Shown here: piece by piece, positions 18,523 to 27,789 of the stretch
Numbering within the stretch: position 1 is the first letter of the stretch
Layout: each line of letters starts with the position of its first letter
Assembly: GCF_003002915.1 (NCBI RefSeq)
Contig: NZ_PVTG01000015.1
Coordinates: 62,001 to 126,000 of the forward strand
Origin: Geodermatophilus tzadiensis
GTDB lineage: Bacteria > Actinomycetota > Actinomycetes > Mycobacteriales > Geodermatophilaceae
Direction: 5' to 3'
Length of the DNA: 64,000 nt
Notes under the pieces: model-generated
Databases searched by the model: none
The model's input: only the letters and a program-made list of their open reading frames with translations
Told to the model about the DNA's origin: nothing
Position numbers and translations under genes: made by a program

Positions 18523-20711
18523 GCCTTCTCGAGGTAGGTCGCGCGCTCGTCGGTGGCCAGCGCGGCGACCTCGGCGGCCAGCCCGGGGTGGTCGGCCAGC
18601 CCGCGGTCGGTGGCCAGCAGCGCGGCGGCCTCGGTCCGGGCGGCGGCGATGAGCTCCTCGTCCTCGAGCAACGACAGCAGCTTGACGTTCGACCGCCGGC
18701 CCGACTGCGCGGCGCCGAGGACGTCGCCCTCCCGCCGCGTCTCGAGGTCCACCCGGGCCAGCTCGAAGCCGTCGGAGGTCGAGGCGACCGCGGTCAACCG
18801 CGCCCCGGTGGCCGTGGTCAGCGGCAGCTCGGTCACCAGCAGGCACAGCCCCTGGTGCTTGCCACGGGCGACCCGGCCGCGCAGCTGGTGCAGCTGGCTG
18901 ACGCCGAAGCGGTCGGCGTCCATGACGACCATGACGGTGGCGTTGGGCACGTCGACGCCGACCTCGACGACGGTGGTGGCCACCAGGACGTCGACCTCGC
19001 GGGCGGCAAAGGCCCGCATCGTCGCCTCCTTCGCCTCGGGCGTCATCCGGCCGTGCAGCACCGCCAGCCGCAGCCCCGCCAGCGGGCCCTCGTGCAGCGC
19101 CTCGGCGACGTCGAGCACGGCCAGCGGCGGGCGCCGGTCGCCGCCCGGGGTCTCCTCGGGGGCGCCGTCGGCGTCGTCGGGGGCGTCGGTCTCGGCGGTG
19201 CCGGTGTCGTCGTCGCCGATGCGCGGGCAGACGACGTAGGCCTGCCGCCCGGCGGCGACCTCCTCGCGCAGCCGCTCCCAGGCCCGGTCCAGCCAGGCCG
19301 GCTTGTCGCTGGCGGGGACGACGGAGCTGGCCACCCCGCCGCGGCCGCTGGGCAGCTGCCGCAGCACCGAGGTCTCCAGGTCGCCGTACACGGTCATGGC
19401 GACCGTGCGCGGGATGGGCGTGGCGGTCATCACGAGCACGTGCGGCGGGCGGTTGCCCTTGGCGCGCAGGGCGTCGCGCTGCTCGACGCCGAAGCGGTGC
19501 TGCTCGTCGACGACGACCAGGCCGAGGTCGGCGAAGTCGACGCCCTCCTGCAGCAGCGCGTGGGTGCCGACGACGATGCCGGCGCTGCCGTCGGCGACCG
19601 CGGCGCGGGCCTCCCGGCGGGCGGCGGCCCTGAGCGAGCCGGTGAGCAGCACCACCCGGGTGCCCGCCGGGTCCCCGTCGAGCTCGCCGGCGCGGGCGAG
19701 CGGGCCGAGCATCGCGGCGATGCTGCGGGCGTGCTGGGCGGCCAGCACCTCGGTGGGCGCCAGCAGCGCGGCCTGCCCGCCGGCGTCGACCACCTGCGCC
19801 ATCGCCCGGAGCGCGACGACCGTCTTGCCCGAGCCGACCTCGCCCTGCAGCAGCCGGTGCATCGGGTGGTCGCGGGAGAGCTCGGCGGCCAGCTCCTCCC
19901 CCACCGCGCGCTGGCCCTCGGTGAGCTCGAACGGCAGCGCGGCGTCGACGGCGTCGAGCAGGCCGCCGCCGCGGCGCGGGCGGGCGGTGCCGGGCTCCAG
20001 CGCGGCGGCGCGGCGCCGGGCGGCGAGCACCAGCTGCAGGGTGAGCGCCTCGTCCCACTTGAGCCGCTCGGCGGCGCGGTCGACGTCGTCCTGCGAGGTC
20101 GGGCGGTGCACGTCGAGCAGGGCGGCCGGGAGGCTGGGCAGCCCGTGCCGGGCGCGCAGGTCCTCCGGCAGCGGGTCCTCGACGAAGCCGAAGCCGCCCG
20201 AGGCGTCGAGCAGCAGCCGCACCGACTTCTGCACCACCCAGCTGGAGACGTCCTTGGTGGCGGGGTAGATCGGGATGAGGGCGCGGGCCCAGTCCTCGTC
20301 GTCGTCGCCGGTGATCAGGTGGAAGTCGGGGTGGGCGAACTGCTTCGTGCGGCGGTACTCGCCGACGGTGCCCGCGAACAGCCCCCAGGCACCCTCGCGC
20401 AGGTTGCCGTGCTTCCGGTTGAAGAAGACCAGCTGCATCTCCCCGGCGCCGTCGCCCACGGTGACCTCGGTGAGCGAGCCGGGGCGGTTGCGCATCTTGC
20501 GGGTGGTCACCCGGCGGACCTGGGCCAGGACCGTGACGCGGTCGCCGACCTGGAGGTCGTCGAGCCGGGTCATCTCGCCGCGGCGGGCGTAGCGGCGCGG
20601 GTAGTGGCGCAGCAGGTCGCGGACGGTGTGCAGCTCGAGCGACTCGGCCATCGCCGTGGCGGTCTTGGGGCCGAGCACCCGGGACAGCGGGGTCTCGAGG
20701 GTCACCGCCAC
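18519..20711 (-). CDS. recG: ATP-dependent DNA helicase RecG
   Basis: A 730-residue branch-migration helicase that remodels stalled forks and Holliday junctions. An N-terminal wedge/OB region (about 60-150, with VGDRVTVLAQVRRVTTRKM) precedes a superfamily 2 core: Walker A GEVGSGKTVVALRAMA, motif VVDEQHRFGVEQR (DEQH), VMTATPIPRTVAM, and the C-terminal half with ATTVVEVGVDVPNAT and QLRGRVARG. The C-terminal TRP-type motif region is intact. An insertion of about 30 acidic residues (near EETPGGDRR) is typical of actinobacteria. One base separates it from the DAK2 gene. Confidence 0.96.
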   Translation of the reverse strand: MAVTLETPLSRVLGPKTATAMAESLELHTVRDLLRHYPRRYARRGEMTRLDDLQVGDRVTVLAQVRRVTTRKMRNRPGSLTEVTVGDGAGEMQLVFFNRKHGNLREGAWGLFAGTVGEYRRTKQFAHPDFHLITGDDDEDWARALIPIYPATKDVSSWVVQKSVRLLLDASGGFGFVEDPLPEDLRARHGLPSLPAALLDVHRPTSQDDVDRAAERLKWDEALTLQLVLAARRRAAALEPGTARPRRGGGLLDAVDAALPFELTEGQRAVGEELAAELSRDHPMHRLLQGEVGSGKTVVALRAMAQVVDAGGQAALLAPTEVLAAQHARSIAAMLGPLARAGELDGDPAGTRVVLLTGSLRAAARREARAAVADGSAGIVVGTHALLQEGVDFADLGLVVVDEQHRFGVEQRDALRAKGNRPPHVLVMTATPIPRTVAMTVYGDLETSVLRQLPSGRGGVASSVVPASDKPAWLDRAWERLREEVAAGRQAYVVCPRIGDDDTGTAETDAPDDADGAPEETPGGDRRPPLAVLDVAEALHEGPLAGLRLAVLHGRMTPEAKEATMRAFAAREVDVLVATTVVEVGVDVPNATVMVVMDADRFGVSQLHQLRGRVARGKHQGLCLLVTELPLTTATGARLTAVASTSDGFELARVDLETRREGDVLGAAQSGRRSNVKLLSLLEDEELIAAARTEAAALLATDRGLADHPGLAAEVAALATDERATYLEKA

Positions 20712-20712
20712 G

Positions 20713-22305
20713 TCACTCGACCCCCGCCTGCAGCGGGACCGTGCCCCCCGCGTCGTAGCGGACCACCTCGACGGTCGGGTGCGCCCGCGCCAGGTGCGCG
20801 CAGAGCGCGTCGCCCAGCGCCCGGTCGGGGCCGACCAGCAGGGTGGCCATCTCGCCGCCGGCCGACAGCAGCCGGTCGAGCAGGTCGCGGGCGACGCCGG
20901 CGAGGTCGGCGCCGACCACCACGACGTCGCCCTCGGCCGAGCCCAGGACGTCGCCGGCGCGGCACGGGCCGGCGCTGGTGAGCGCGTCCTGCCCGGCGAC
21001 GGTGACCTCGGCCCACCGGGTGGCGGCGGCGGCCTCGGCCATGCCGATGACGTCGTCGCCGAAGCGCAGGGCCGAGTCGGCGACGGCGACGGCGGCCAGT
21101 CCCTGCACCGGCGCGCGGGTGGGGACCACCGCGACGTCGCGGCCGGCCTCCCGGGCGCGGGCCGCCGCCCGGGCGGCGACGGGGGTGAGCGCGGCGTCGT
21201 TGGGCAGCACGACGACGTCGGTGGCGGTGGAGGCGAGGACCGCGGCGAGCACGTCGTCCTCCCCGACGCCCCCGGGTCCGCCGGTGACCACGTGCACGCC
21301 CTCTCCGGTGAACAGCTCCGCGGGGCCGTCCCCGGGGACGAGGGCGACCACCGCGCGGCGGCCGGGCACGGGTGCGGCGGGGAGCACCGGGGCGAGCGGG
21401 GTCACCGCGATCCGGTGCGGCCGGCCGGCCTCGATGCCGGCCTCGATCGCCGCGCCGACCTCGCTGGTGTGCACGTGCACGTTCCACTCGCGGCCGGTGG
21501 GGGTGTCGACGCCGACGACGACGAGGCTGTCGCCGAGCGCGGCGAGCCGGGACTGCAGGCGGGCCACACCGGCCTCGTCGGCGTCGGCGAGCAGGTACTG
21601 CACCTCGCTGCCGGGACCGGGCGGGGGCTGGTGCGGGGTGTGGGCGGGGTCGCGGCGGCGCGGGGCGCCGGCGAGCAGCGGCGGGCGGGTGGGCTCGACC
21701 CCGGTGACGGTGGCGACCAGCGCGTCGAGGACCAGGCACAGCCCGGCGCCGCCGGCGTCGACGACCCCGGCGTCGCGGAGCACGTCGAGCTGGCCGGGGG
21801 TGGCCGCCAGCGCGGCGCGGGCGCCGTCGGCGGCGGCGGTGACCACGTCGGCGAGGCCGGCGCGGCCGGCGGCCACGGCCTCCCCCGCGGTCTCGGCCCC
21901 GGAGCGGGCCACGGTGAGGAAGGTGCCCTCCTCGGGGTCGGCGACCGCGGTGTAGGCGGTGTCGGCCGCCTTCTGCAGCGCGGCGGCCAGTGCCGGGCCG
22001 TCGGCGGGCTCCTGGCCGGCGAGGACGTCGGCGAGGCCGCGCAGCAGCTGGGCGAGGATCGTGCCGCTGTTGCCGCGCGCGCCGAGGACGGCGCCGCGGG
22101 CGAGCGCCGCCCAGGCGGGCTCCGCGCCGGCCGCCTCCAGGGTGGTGAGGGCCGCCTCGGCGGTGAGCAGCAGGTTGGTGCCGGTGTCGCCGTCGGGCAC
22201 CGGGAAGACGTTGAGCTCGTCGAGCTGGTCGCGGCCCGCGGACAGCGCCGCGACCGCGGCCCGGCACCACTGTCCGACCGCGGCGTCGTCCAGCGCCTGC
22301 AGCAC
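20713..22305 (-). CDS. DAK2 domain protein (FakA-like)
   Basis: A 530-residue protein with an N-terminal DAK2 (dihydroxyacetone-kinase L-type) ATP-binding domain containing VPDGDTGTN at residues 36-44 and ARGNSGTILAQLL, followed by a long C-terminal FakA-type region. Relatives include fatty acid kinase FakA, which phosphorylates fatty acids held by FakB; no FakB/DegV gene is in the window, so the substrate is open. GTG 22305 is the first plausible start, with weak ribosome site. Immediately upstream of recG, as commonly in actinobacteria, and divergent from rpmB. Confidence 0.87.
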   Translation of the reverse strand: MLQALDDAAVGQWCRAAVAALSAGRDQLDELNVFPVPDGDTGTNLLLTAEAALTTLEAAGAEPAWAALARGAVLGARGNSGTILAQLLRGLADVLAGQEPADGPALAAALQKAADTAYTAVADPEEGTFLTVARSGAETAGEAVAAGRAGLADVVTAAADGARAALAATPGQLDVLRDAGVVDAGGAGLCLVLDALVATVTGVEPTRPPLLAGAPRRRDPAHTPHQPPPGPGSEVQYLLADADEAGVARLQSRLAALGDSLVVVGVDTPTGREWNVHVHTSEVGAAIEAGIEAGRPHRIAVTPLAPVLPAAPVPGRRAVVALVPGDGPAELFTGEGVHVVTGGPGGVGEDDVLAAVLASTATDVVVLPNDAALTPVAARAAARAREAGRDVAVVPTRAPVQGLAAVAVADSALRFGDDVIGMAEAAAATRWAEVTVAGQDALTSAGPCRAGDVLGSAEGDVVVVGADLAGVARDLLDRLLSAGGEMATLLVGPDRALGDALCAHLARAHPTVEVVRYDAGGTVPLQAGVE

Positions 22306-22400
22306 GGCCGGAGGGTACCCACGGGCACCGACCGCCCCGGCCGCGCCGCCCCGGCCGGCGCCGCTGCCCGGCCGCGGCGACGCTCCGCGCGACGAGCGGT

Positions 22401-22406
22401 TAGACT
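22401..22406 (+). promoter_or_regulatory. Candidate -10 element for rpmB
   Basis: TAGACT, a good TAnnnT hexamer, 68 bases before the rpmB start; no recognisable -35 at 17 bases. The same hexamer occurs before the cimA leader. Low certainty. Confidence 0.35.
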
Positions 22407-22474
22407 GGCCGACGGTCTTGCGGTCGCCGTCCGTGCGCCGCCGTTTGCTGACGAACTTCTGGGAGTGATCCACC

Positions 22475-22666
22475 GTGGCTGCCGTGTGCGATGTCTGTGG
22501 CAAGGGGCCCGGTTTCGGTATGTCGGTGTCGCACTCGCACCGCCGCACGCCGCGCCGTTGGAACCCGAACATCCAGTCGGTGCGGGCGCTGGTCGCGCCG
22601 GGCAACCGCCGCCGCATCAACGCCTGCACCTCGTGCATCCGCGCGGGCAAGGTCGTCCGCGCATAG
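22475..22666 (+). CDS. rpmB: 50S ribosomal protein L28
   Basis: A 63-residue L28 with AAVCDVCGKGPGFGMSVSHS at the start, the RRWNPNIQ core, and C-terminal CTSCIRAGKV. Two CxxC pairs (CDVC and CTSC) mark it as the zinc-binding form. GTG at 22475, divergent from the DAK2 gene with 169 bases between. Followed by a hairpin repeat and a terminator-like stem. Confidence 0.97.
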   Translation: MAAVCDVCGKGPGFGMSVSHSHRRTPRRWNPNIQSVRALVAPGNRRRINACTSCIRAGKVVRA

Positions 22667-22671
22667 TCGAA

Positions 22672-22726
22672 GGACCCTCCTGCCCCCCACCGCTCGCAGG
22701 CTCGCGGCGGGCCCCTGCAGGAGGGC
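22672..22726 (+). repeat. Dispersed hairpin repeat, copy 2 (after rpmB)
   Basis: Begins GGACCCTCCTGC and ends GCAGGAGGGCC, a perfect outer stem except for one bulged A. The apical stem is CCGC/GCGG around loop TCGCAGGCTC. Same layout as 2436-2489 and 58090-58146 but with different paired bases. It lies six bases after the rpmB stop. Confidence 0.8.
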
Positions 22727-22744
22727 CGTTCCAGCACGGGACGA

Positions 22745-22775
22745 GGACCCCGGAGGTCGACGACCTCCGGGGTCC
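22745..22775. terminator. Strong hairpin between convergent rpmB and kinase gene
   Basis: A perfect 15-base inverted repeat with a one-base centre: GGACCCCGGAGGTCG at 22745-22759 and its complement at 22761-22775. Between convergent genes, so probably a bidirectional terminator; no T-run. Confidence 0.65.
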
Positions 22776-22796
22776 TGCGCGTGCCCGGGATCCGGG

Positions 22797-23423
22797 CTAG
22801 CCGCCGATCCCCCGCGCCCGCGCCGCCGTCACGACCAGGTCGACGACGGTCTCCAGCGGCAGCGCCGTCCCGTCGACGACGAGGTGGTAGTGCCGCGCCG
22901 CCGCCGGGTCGCACCGGTAGAAGTGGCGGACGTAGGCCTCGCGCGTGCGGTCGTTGGCCTGCATCTCCTGCCGGATCTCGTCCTCGGGCCGGCCGTAGCG
23001 CAGCACCGCCGCCCGCAGCCGCGCCTCGGGCGGCCCGTCGAGCCGCACGTGCAGCGCGTCGGGACGGTCGCGCAGCACCATCGCGCCGGCCCGGCCGAGG
23101 ACCACCCCGCCGGCGCCGTCGGCGATCTCGTGCAGCACCCGCTCGGTCTGCTCCCGGTAGGCCCGCTCGTCGGGCTGCGCGGGCAGCGGGACGACGCCGC
23201 CCACGGGGTCGGGCATGGCCCCGAGCGAGGCCACCAGCCGCCACAGGCCGCGCAGGACCCGCTCGTCGTTGGCCTCGGCGTCGTCCTGCGACACCCCCAG
23301 GCGCCCGGCCACCCGCGCCGGGATGGCGCGGTCGTGGAAGGGCAGGCCGAGCCGCTCGGCCACCGCCGGGGCCACCTCCGGCCCCCCGGACCCGTAGGAC
23401 GCCGACACCGTCACGATGCCCAC
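22797..23423 (-). CDS. Cytidylate kinase-like family protein
   Basis: A 208-residue P-loop-type kinase of the cytidylate-kinase-like group. The N-terminus VGIVTVSASYGSGGPEVAPA contains a degenerate P loop (SYGSGGPEVA, without the usual GKS/T), as in this subgroup; VVLGRAGAMVLRDRPDALHV and RYGRPEDEIRQEMQANDR follow the family pattern. True substrate unknown; it is not the essential Cmk. The GTG at 23423 overlaps the GNAT gene by 13 bases, so they are co-translated. Last gene of thiL-GNAT-kinase. Confidence 0.75.
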   Translation of the reverse strand: MGIVTVSASYGSGGPEVAPAVAERLGLPFHDRAIPARVAGRLGVSQDDAEANDERVLRGLWRLVASLGAMPDPVGGVVPLPAQPDERAYREQTERVLHEIADGAGGVVLGRAGAMVLRDRPDALHVRLDGPPEARLRAAVLRYGRPEDEIRQEMQANDRTREAYVRHFYRCDPAAARHYHLVVDGTALPLETVVDLVVTAARARGIGG

Positions 23424-23953
23424 GGCTGCTCCTCCCGCTCCCCGGCCGGACCGGCCAGCTGCTTGCCCAGGAACACCGCTCCGGGTTCCCCGCCGTAGAC
23501 GCCGAACCCCGGGACGGGCCCGTAGCCCATCGCCTCGTACAGCGCCACCGCCTCCGGCTGGCGGTACCCGGTGTTGAGCACCACCGCGCGGTACCCGGCA
23601 CGGGCCGCCGACACCTCGAGGGCGGTCACGACCACCTGGGCGAGCCCGCGGCGGCGGTGCGTCGGCGCCACGTAGACCCGCTTGACCTCCGCCTCGCCCG
23701 GGGCACCCTCGGCGTGCCGCCGCCACGCGCCGCAGCCGGCGGGGACGCCGTCGACCTCGGCCACGAGGAACACCCCCGCCGGCGGCACGAACTCCGCGGG
23801 GTCGACGACGGCCTCGTCCGGTCCGCCGTAGCGGTCGACGTACTCCTGCTGCACCCGGTCGACCAGCGCGCGGGCCACCGGGTCGTCGTAGGGCACCGCG
23901 CGCAGGACGGCGACCGAGCCGTCCCGCAGCCGGACCTCAGCCGAAGTGGACAT
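23411..23953 (-). CDS. GNAT family N-acetyltransferase
   Basis: A 180-residue acetyltransferase with the acetyl-CoA-binding motif A: VKRVYVAPTHRRRGLAQVVV (R/Q-x2-G-x-A/G pattern as RRRGLA), followed by AGYRAVVLNTG and ALYEAMGYGPVPGFG. Substrate unknown. The ATG at 23953 is chosen because GGGGAGG sits eight bases before it; it overlaps the end of thiL by 17 bases. Downstream overlap with the kinase gene is 13 bases. Confidence 0.85.
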   Translation of the reverse strand: MSTSAEVRLRDGSVAVLRAVPYDDPVARALVDRVQQEYVDRYGGPDEAVVDPAEFVPPAGVFLVAEVDGVPAGCGAWRRHAEGAPGEAEVKRVYVAPTHRRRGLAQVVVTALEVSAARAGYRAVVLNTGYRQPEAVALYEAMGYGPVPGFGVYGGEPGAVFLGKQLAGPAGEREEQPWAS

Positions 23954-24971
23954 GCCCGGTCCTCCCCGCACCCAGCGCCGTCGCGACCTCCGCGGCCGGC
24001 TCCCCGCTCACGGTCACCCCCGGTTCCCCGGAGCGCACCTCCCCGACCGTCACCCAGCCCGGGGGCAGCGCGGCCCCGCCCGGGAAGGTGGCCAGCAGGG
24101 CGTGGTCCTCGCCGCCGGTGAGCACCCACGCGAGCGGGTCGGCGCCCAGCGCGGCGGCCACCTGCTGCAGCGGGCCCGGCGGCTCGAGCATCGTGCGCAC
24201 CAGCGCCGCGCGGTCGACGTCGACCACCACGCCGCTGGCGGTCGCGAGGTGCCCGGCGTCGGCCAGCAGGCCGTCGCTGACGTCGCACATGGCGGTGGCG
24301 CCGGCGTCGGCGGCGGCCGGTCCCGCGGCGTAGGGCGGGCTGGGCCGCCGGTGCGCGGTGACCGCGGCCAGCGGGCTGCTGAAGCCGCGGCGCAGCACGG
24401 CCAGCCCGCAGGCCGACCAGCCCAGCCGCCCCGCGACGGCCAGCACGTCGCCGGGGCGGGCGCCCGAGCGCAGCACCGGCGCCCGCCCGCCGAGGTCGCC
24501 CAGCGCGGTCACGGACAGCACGACGGCGGCGCTGTCGGGCGCGGCGGCCACGGTGTCCCCGCCGACCACCGCGGCGCCCAGCGGCGCGCACTCGGCGGCC
24601 ATGCCGGCGGCCACGCCCTCCAGCCAGGACGTGGGCGTGTCCGCGGGGCAGGCCAGCCCGACCAGCAGCGCGGTGGCCACCCCGCCCATCGCGGCGACGT
24701 CGGCGAGGTTGGCCGCGGCGGCCTTGTGCCCCACGTCCTCGGCCGAGGACCAGTCCCGCCGGAAGTGGCGGCCCTCCACGAGCACGTCGGTGGTCGCCAC
24801 CACCCGGCCGTCGGGCACGCGCAGCACCGCGGCGTCGTCACCCGGTCCGACCTCCGCGGCCGCCGCGGACCCGGCCCGCGCGACCACCCGGGCGATGACC
24901 CCGAACTCCCCGACCACGCGGACGCTGTCGGCCAGGTCCTCGCGCGGGACCAGCGGACGGGGTCGTGTCAC
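23937..24971 (-). CDS. thiL: Thiamine-monophosphate kinase
   Basis: A 344-residue AIR-synthase-fold kinase that phosphorylates thiamine monophosphate to the active cofactor. GPGDDAAVL at 43-51 is the Mg/ATP-binding Asp motif; TTDVLVEGRHFRRDW, KAAAANLADVAAMGG and MCDVSDGLLAD are ThiL signatures; GGEDHALLATF is near the C-terminus. GTG at 24971 follows GGAGGG. Proteins upstream in-frame are not convincing. Divergent from the Lrp-type gene. Confidence 0.95.
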   Translation of the reverse strand: MTRPRPLVPREDLADSVRVVGEFGVIARVVARAGSAAAAEVGPGDDAAVLRVPDGRVVATTDVLVEGRHFRRDWSSAEDVGHKAAAANLADVAAMGGVATALLVGLACPADTPTSWLEGVAAGMAAECAPLGAAVVGGDTVAAAPDSAAVVLSVTALGDLGGRAPVLRSGARPGDVLAVAGRLGWSACGLAVLRRGFSSPLAAVTAHRRPSPPYAAGPAAADAGATAMCDVSDGLLADAGHLATASGVVVDVDRAALVRTMLEPPGPLQQVAAALGADPLAWVLTGGEDHALLATFPGGAALPPGWVTVGEVRSGEPGVTVSGEPAAEVATALGAGRTGHVHFG

Positions 24972-25063
24972 CGGGCCCTCCGGGGGGCTGCGGTAGGTTG
25001 CGCTCCGATCCGGCCGCCGGTGCCGGACCGGCACCGGCAGTGCTGCCCGAGGAAGGTCGTCCC

Positions 25064-25297
25064 GTGGTCCACGCCTACATCCTGATCCAGACCGAAGTCG
25101 GCAAGGCCGCCCAGGTGGCGTCGACGATCAGCGAGATCGCCGGCGTGACGAAGGCCGAGGACGTCACCGGCCCCTACGACGTCATCGTCCGCGCCGAGGC
25201 CGACACCGTCGACGACCTCGGCCGCCTGGTCGTCGCCCGCGTGCAGTCGGTCGACGGCATCACGCGCACGCTCACCTGCCCCGTCGTCAACATCTGA
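25064..25297 (+). CDS. Stand-alone Lrp/AsnC ligand-binding domain protein
   Basis: A 77-residue protein consisting only of the RAM/Lrp-AsnC effector domain (VVHAYILIQTEVGKAAQVA ... GPYDVIVRAEADTVDDLGRL ... TRTLTCPVV), without a DNA-binding helix-turn-helix. Such proteins can bind amino acids and perhaps mix with full Lrp regulators; function here is unknown. GTG at 25064 follows GAGGAAGG. The DUF3515 frame begins within seven bases of its stop. Confidence 0.88.
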   Translation: MVHAYILIQTEVGKAAQVASTISEIAGVTKAEDVTGPYDVIVRAEADTVDDLGRLVVARVQSVDGITRTLTCPVVNI

Positions 25298-25303
25298 AGA
25301 CCG

Positions 25304-25909
25304 CTGAGCGAGCCTCCCCCCGCCGACGGCGGGACCGGTCCCGGGGCCGCGCCCGACCGGCGACCCGACCCGCTGCGCCGGCCGGCGCTGCTCGCGCTGG
25401 CCGTCGCCGTCCCGGTGCTGGTCGTGGTCCTCGTGCTGACCACCGTCCTCGGCGGGGACGACGCGGACGACGACGGCGCGGTCGCGGACGTGAGCAGCGG
25501 CACCAGCCCGCAGCGCGCCGAGGACCTCCCGCCGCTGCCGGTCGAGGTGCCGGCCCCGACACCCGAGGCCGACGCGAACTGCCCGCAGCTGATGCAGGTG
25601 CTCCCCCTGGACCTGCTCGGCGACCCCGCCCGGCTGGTCGACAGCGACACCCCCTACGCCGCCGCGTGGGGGGACCCCGCGGTGGTGCTCGTGTGCGGCG
25701 TGCCGCAGCCGGCCGGACTGGTCCCCGGCGAGGGGCTGTTCACCATCAACGGGGTGACCTGGTACGTCGACCAGACCGATCCCGAGGCCACGGTGTGGAC
25801 CGCGGTCGACCGGGCCGTCTACGTCGAGGTGAGCCTGCCGCCGGACGTCGACAGCGCCCCGGTGACCGCGCTCAGCGACGTCCTGGCCGCCACGCTGCCC
25901 GCCCGGTAG
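25304..25909 (+). CDS. DUF3515 membrane-anchored protein, apparent CTG start
   Basis: A DUF3515-family protein: Pro/Arg-rich N-terminal tail, one membrane helix (ALLALAVAVPVLVVVLVLTT), then an extracytoplasmic domain with two cysteines (ANCPQLM and VLVCGVPQ). ATG, GTG and TTG are absent from the frame between the in-frame stop at 25295 and GTG 25415. Starting at 25415 would cut the membrane helix in half. Third-position GC stays coding-like back to CTG 25304, so I place the start there; the 3' end at 25909 is firm. Function unknown. Confidence 0.72.
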   Translation: MSEPPPADGGTGPGAAPDRRPDPLRRPALLALAVAVPVLVVVLVLTTVLGGDDADDDGAVADVSSGTSPQRAEDLPPLPVEVPAPTPEADANCPQLMQVLPLDLLGDPARLVDSDTPYAAAWGDPAVVLVCGVPQPAGLVPGEGLFTINGVTWYVDQTDPEATVWTAVDRAVYVEVSLPPDVDSAPVTALSDVLAATLPAR

Positions 25910-25910
25910 C

Positions 25911-26561
25911 TCAGGCCATCGGCAGCCGGTCGAGCTGGGCGAGCACCACCGCGCGCAGCTCCTCGGTGGCCGCCTCCGTGCTGTCGGCGACCGCGGTCAC
26001 CGCGACGCTGAACACGCCGTGGGCGCACCAGGCGAACACGGCCGGACCGGCCAGGCGGGTGGCCGGGTCGGCCCCGTCGGCCGGCGTGGTCACGACCAGC
26101 AGGCTGCAGCCGCCGGGCAGGTCGGCCGGGTCGCGGCGCAGCACCCCCTCGTAGAGCGCCGCGTCGTTGCCCGCCAGGTCCTCGGCGTAGGCGGCGGCGC
26201 CGGCGTGCTCGTCGAACTGGTCGACGAACACGCTGGTCAGCGGCCCGGTGGTCGAGCCCCAGAAGCGCTCCCAGCCGTGCCGGTAGCCGTAGTCGCGCAG
26301 CACGGTGCGCTCGCGGGCAGGGTCCTCGGCGTAGGCGGCGACGTCGTCGACGGACTTGGCACCGGCGGGCGGCTGCAGGTCGCCGTCGGGGATGCGGGCC
26401 AGGCCGGAGGGCACCCGGGTGAGCACCAGCGCGCCGAGCTCCTCGACCGTCGCCGGGGTCGCCGTCGCCGGGGCCGGGGTGGCGCTGCCGACCACCGTCG
26501 GCGTGCAGCCGGTGAGGACCAGCAGGCCCACGGCGAGCGCGACCGACCGGCCCGGTGTCAC
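25911..26561 (-). CDS. Putative lipoprotein
   Basis: A 216-residue secreted protein: signal sequence [14 protein letters not shown] with lipobox L-T-G-C, so lipid-anchored at Cys 19 or nearby, then an Ala/Thr/Pro linker and a globular domain containing [14 protein letters not shown] and [18 protein letters not shown] and two later cysteines ([14 protein letters not shown]). I do not recognise the family beyond actinobacterial lipoproteins. Its GTG overlaps the ddl stop by four bases, so it is translated with ddl. The gene faces DUF3515 tail-to-tail with a single base between. Confidence 0.72.
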   Translation of the reverse strand: MTPGRSVALAVGLLVLTGCTPTVVGSATPAPATATPATVEELGALVLTRVPSGLARIPDGDLQPPAGAKSVDDVAAYAEDPARERTVLRDYGYRHGWERFWGSTTGPLTSVFVDQFDEHAGAAAYAEDLAGNDAALYEGVLRRDPADLPGGCSLLVVTTPADGADPATRLAGPAVFAWCAHGVFSVAVTAVADSTEAATEELRAVVLAQLDRLPMA

Positions 26562-27706
26562 CTCGGGGTCCGCGCGTCCCCCGGGCGGCCCGCGCGCGCC
26601 AGCGCCGAGGCGACCAGCCGGTCGACCAGCTCGGGGTGGCCGACCCCGCTGGCCGCCCACATCCGCGGGAACATCGAGATGGGCGTGAAGCCCGGCATCG
26701 TGTTGACCTCGTTGACCACCAGCCGCTCGGCGCCGTCGGGGCCGGTGCCGAGGAAGAAGTCCACACGGGCCAGCCCCTCGCAGTCCAGGGCGAGGTAGGC
26801 GCGGCAGGAGGCCGCCTGCACCATCCGCGTCTGCTCGGGCGTGAGGTCGGCCGGGACGTCGAACTCCACGGCGTCCTCGAGGTACTTGGCGCTGAAGTCG
26901 TACCAGTCGGTGCCGGCCTTGAGCCGGATCTCGGCGGGCAGGCTGGCCTCGGGCGGGCCGCCGTCGCGGCCGGCCAGCACGCCGCACTCGATCTCCCTCC
27001 CGGGGACGGCGGCCTCCACGACCACCTTCGGGTCGACGGCGGCGGCGGTGGCCACGGCCTCCGGGAACTGCGCCCAGTCGGTGACCTTGCTGATGCCGAT
27101 GCTCGACCCGGCGCGGGAGGGCTTGACGAACACCGGCAGCCCCAGCCGCTCGCGGTCGGCGGCGGTGAGGACGTCGGGGTCGGGGCAGAGCGCTCCCCCG
27201 GCGTCGCGCAGCACCACGTGGTCGCCCTGCGGCAGCCCGGAGGCGGCCAGGAGCTTCTTGGTGAACTCCTTGTCCATCGACGCGGCGCTGGCGAAGACCC
27301 CGGACCCGACGTAGGGCAGCCCGCTCGTCTCCAGCAGCCCCTGGACGGTGCCGTCCTCGCCGTAGGCGCCGTGCAGCACCGGGAAGACGACGTCGACCTC
27401 GGTCAGCGCCGGGCCGATCGCGGCGGTCGGCTCCAGCACCGCCAGGCCGCGGCCGCCGGGGTCACCGACCAGCGACACCGCCGTCCCCCCGGTGACCTCG
27501 GGCAGCCGGCCGCCGTCGATGGCCAGCTGCTGCCCGGGGTCGGGCAGCACCCAGCGCCCGTCGCGGGCGATGCCCACCGGCACCACCTCGTAGCGCTCCG
27601 GGTCGAGGGCGGCGATGACGCTGCCCGCCGAGACGCAGGAGATGGCGTGCTCGGCGCTGCGCCCCCCGAACACGACCGCGACGCGCACCTTGCCTGTCCC
27701 GCTCAT
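26558..27706 (-). CDS. ddl: D-alanine--D-alanine ligase
   Basis: A 382-residue ATP-grasp enzyme making D-Ala-D-Ala for peptidoglycan. N-terminal [15 protein letters not shown] (Ddl signature), [32 protein letters not shown] in the ATP-binding part, and the C-terminal LARVDFF and [11 protein letters not shown] metal and D-Ala motifs are all present. ATG at 27706. The end overlaps the lipoprotein gene. Divergent from the phosphatidylcholine synthase gene. Confidence 0.96.
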   Translation of the reverse strand: MSGTGKVRVAVVFGGRSAEHAISCVSAGSVIAALDPERYEVVPVGIARDGRWVLPDPGQQLAIDGGRLPEVTGGTAVSLVGDPGGRGLAVLEPTAAIGPALTEVDVVFPVLHGAYGEDGTVQGLLETSGLPYVGSGVFASAASMDKEFTKKLLAASGLPQGDHVVLRDAGGALCPDPDVLTAADRERLGLPVFVKPSRAGSSIGISKVTDWAQFPEAVATAAAVDPKVVVEAAVPGREIECGVLAGRDGGPPEASLPAEIRLKAGTDWYDFSAKYLEDAVEFDVPADLTPEQTRMVQAASCRAYLALDCEGLARVDFFLGTGPDGAERLVVNEVNTMPGFTPISMFPRMWAASGVGHPELVDRLVASALARAGRPGDARTPR

Positions 27707-27789
27707 CGCGGCCGACCCTAGTCGACGCCGCGGACGCGTCCCGCGCTCCGGCAGGGCCGTGGCGCGCGCCGTGTGGGACTCTCGTCGCG

